This document shows positions 63,363 to 64,000 of a stretch of DNA of 64,000 nt, piece by piece (position 1 is the first letter of the stretch; each line of letters starts with the position of its first letter). Both the position numbers and the translations under genes were made by a program. A model generated the notes under the pieces. That model did no database searches. It was not told where the DNA came from and saw only the letters and a list, made by a program, of their open reading frames with translations. Location of the stretch: positions 46,762 to 110,761 of the forward strand of contig CAMBBS010000014.1 of NCBI GenBank assembly GCA_945863875.1, written 5' to 3'. The stretch comes from Desulfopila aestuarii DSM 18488. Its GTDB lineage: Bacteria > Desulfobacterota > Desulfobulbia > Desulfobulbales > Desulfocapsaceae.

Positions 63363-64000
63363 TAGTTAATCAATATTTGTTGCTTGTACCTGCTCGTTCT
63401 TATCCGCGAATCACCTCCAATTTCCTTTAGTTTGTCTTTGAGTCTGCTCTATGTTGTCATGCCCCCATGTGTTTCTTCTTTACCACCAAGACTGAATGCT
63501 GTCAATGTGATGAAGTCCTGGAGAAGTTCATGGACAATCAGGACAACCGTGGGGCCAAATAACAGTTAAGTATTTGATATAAATTGAATTCATGACGTTA
63601 CTCCAGGTTTGCTAGGGAGTGTCTCTGTATCCCACTGTTAATGAGTCATAAAATCGTGGTGCCGATTCCTTAGAGTAACGGAGATGTAAATCATAACGGG
63701 TACAGAGAGAACACACCACCAGACATCAGCGTAGTGAGTCATTTGTAGCCTTGGGGTGACTTGAATAACCCGAAGAAATTGAATGCAAAATGTGAATTGG
63801 TATCCTATACGCTCTAGCGTACCCTTTCCCCCCCATGCCGGTCGGTTCTGGTCAGGTGTGAGGTAACGAAAGACACTCTCGGTATGGTAGTCTTTATCGA
63901 TGGCTGTCCAGTTGCAGTCCAGTGGTTCACCATGATTTCAAGAGGTCAGCTTGAGAATATAGGAGGACCACTAAATAGCCTTCCTGCGCTGCTCGCTGGA

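Noticed and set aside
1..64000. CRISPR arrays, rRNA genes, phage structural genes, replication origin
   Set aside because: No regularly spaced repeats, no rRNA-like stretch, no phage proteins and no origin-like box cluster were seen.

Overview
The window looks like a chromosomal segment of a Gram-negative, strictly respiratory or sulfur-cycling deltaproteobacterium (Desulfobacterota, most like the Desulfobulbales). This is inferred from the gene families and gene order: lptA-lptB-rpoN, argB-D-F-G-H running into dapF-A-B, a TRAP transporter with a TatT lipoprotein, many sigma-54 regulators and PAS/hybrid kinases, and a TauE/SafE exporter. No rRNA, CRISPR array or intact prophage is visible. 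One tRNA gene, tRNA-Leu(CAA), lies near the right end.

Bases 1-26,000 are mostly signal transduction. The end of argA enters from the left. A histidine kinase and sigma-54 activator pair (616-3243, minus strand) faces a long plus-strand operon (3565-11473). That operon encodes a HTH/pseudo-receiver protein, a membrane kinase, a lone receiver, a TauE/SafE exporter, an unknown membrane protein, a PEP-synthase-like protein without its usual C-terminal barrel, and a second lone receiver. A -24/-12 (sigma-54) promoter sits in front of it. A second copy of the HTH/pseudo-receiver gene, again with its own -24/-12 promoter, starts a second operon (20707-26021) with a PhnD-domain hybrid kinase and an HD-GYP response regulator. 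Between the two lie a TetR gene with two matching operators and an acyl-CoA dehydrogenase, an amino acid permease, another kinase/sigma-54 activator pair, and a small operon of a cytidylate-kinase-like protein, a CxxC membrane protein and a receiver.

Bases 26,000-40,250 are mixed. There is a NitT/TauT-type ABC transporter (26224-28713), a decayed HepT/MntA toxin-antitoxin pair, several small orphan genes, and a thiamine locus: promoter, TPP riboswitch, thiM, thiE, thiD and a ThiXYZ-type uptake system. A decayed ISAzo13-like insertion sequence follows. It appears to have landed in the toxin gene of a Phd/YefM-type module whose antitoxin gene also carries a stop codon. Next to it are two attC-like folded sequences and about 1 kb with no convincing gene.

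Bases 40,250-63,100 are mainly housekeeping: panC, hpt, a DctMQP TRAP transporter with TatT, a lipoprotein, then (minus strand) lptA, lptB, rpoN and a WYL regulator. On the plus strand follow argB, argD, argF, argG, argH, a fibronectin-type lipoprotein, dapF, dapA, dapB, folK, a small metal-binding-like membrane protein, a transaldolase, a lytic transglycosylase and pgsA. The last 760 bases, downstream of the tRNA, hold no recognisable gene.

The strongest candidate for an undescribed system is the pair of sigma-54-driven operons headed by paralogous HTH/pseudo-receiver proteins, above all the first, which ties two-component signalling to an anion exporter and a rewired PEP-synthase-like phosphotransfer protein. 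rpoN and two sigma-54 activators are encoded in the same window.
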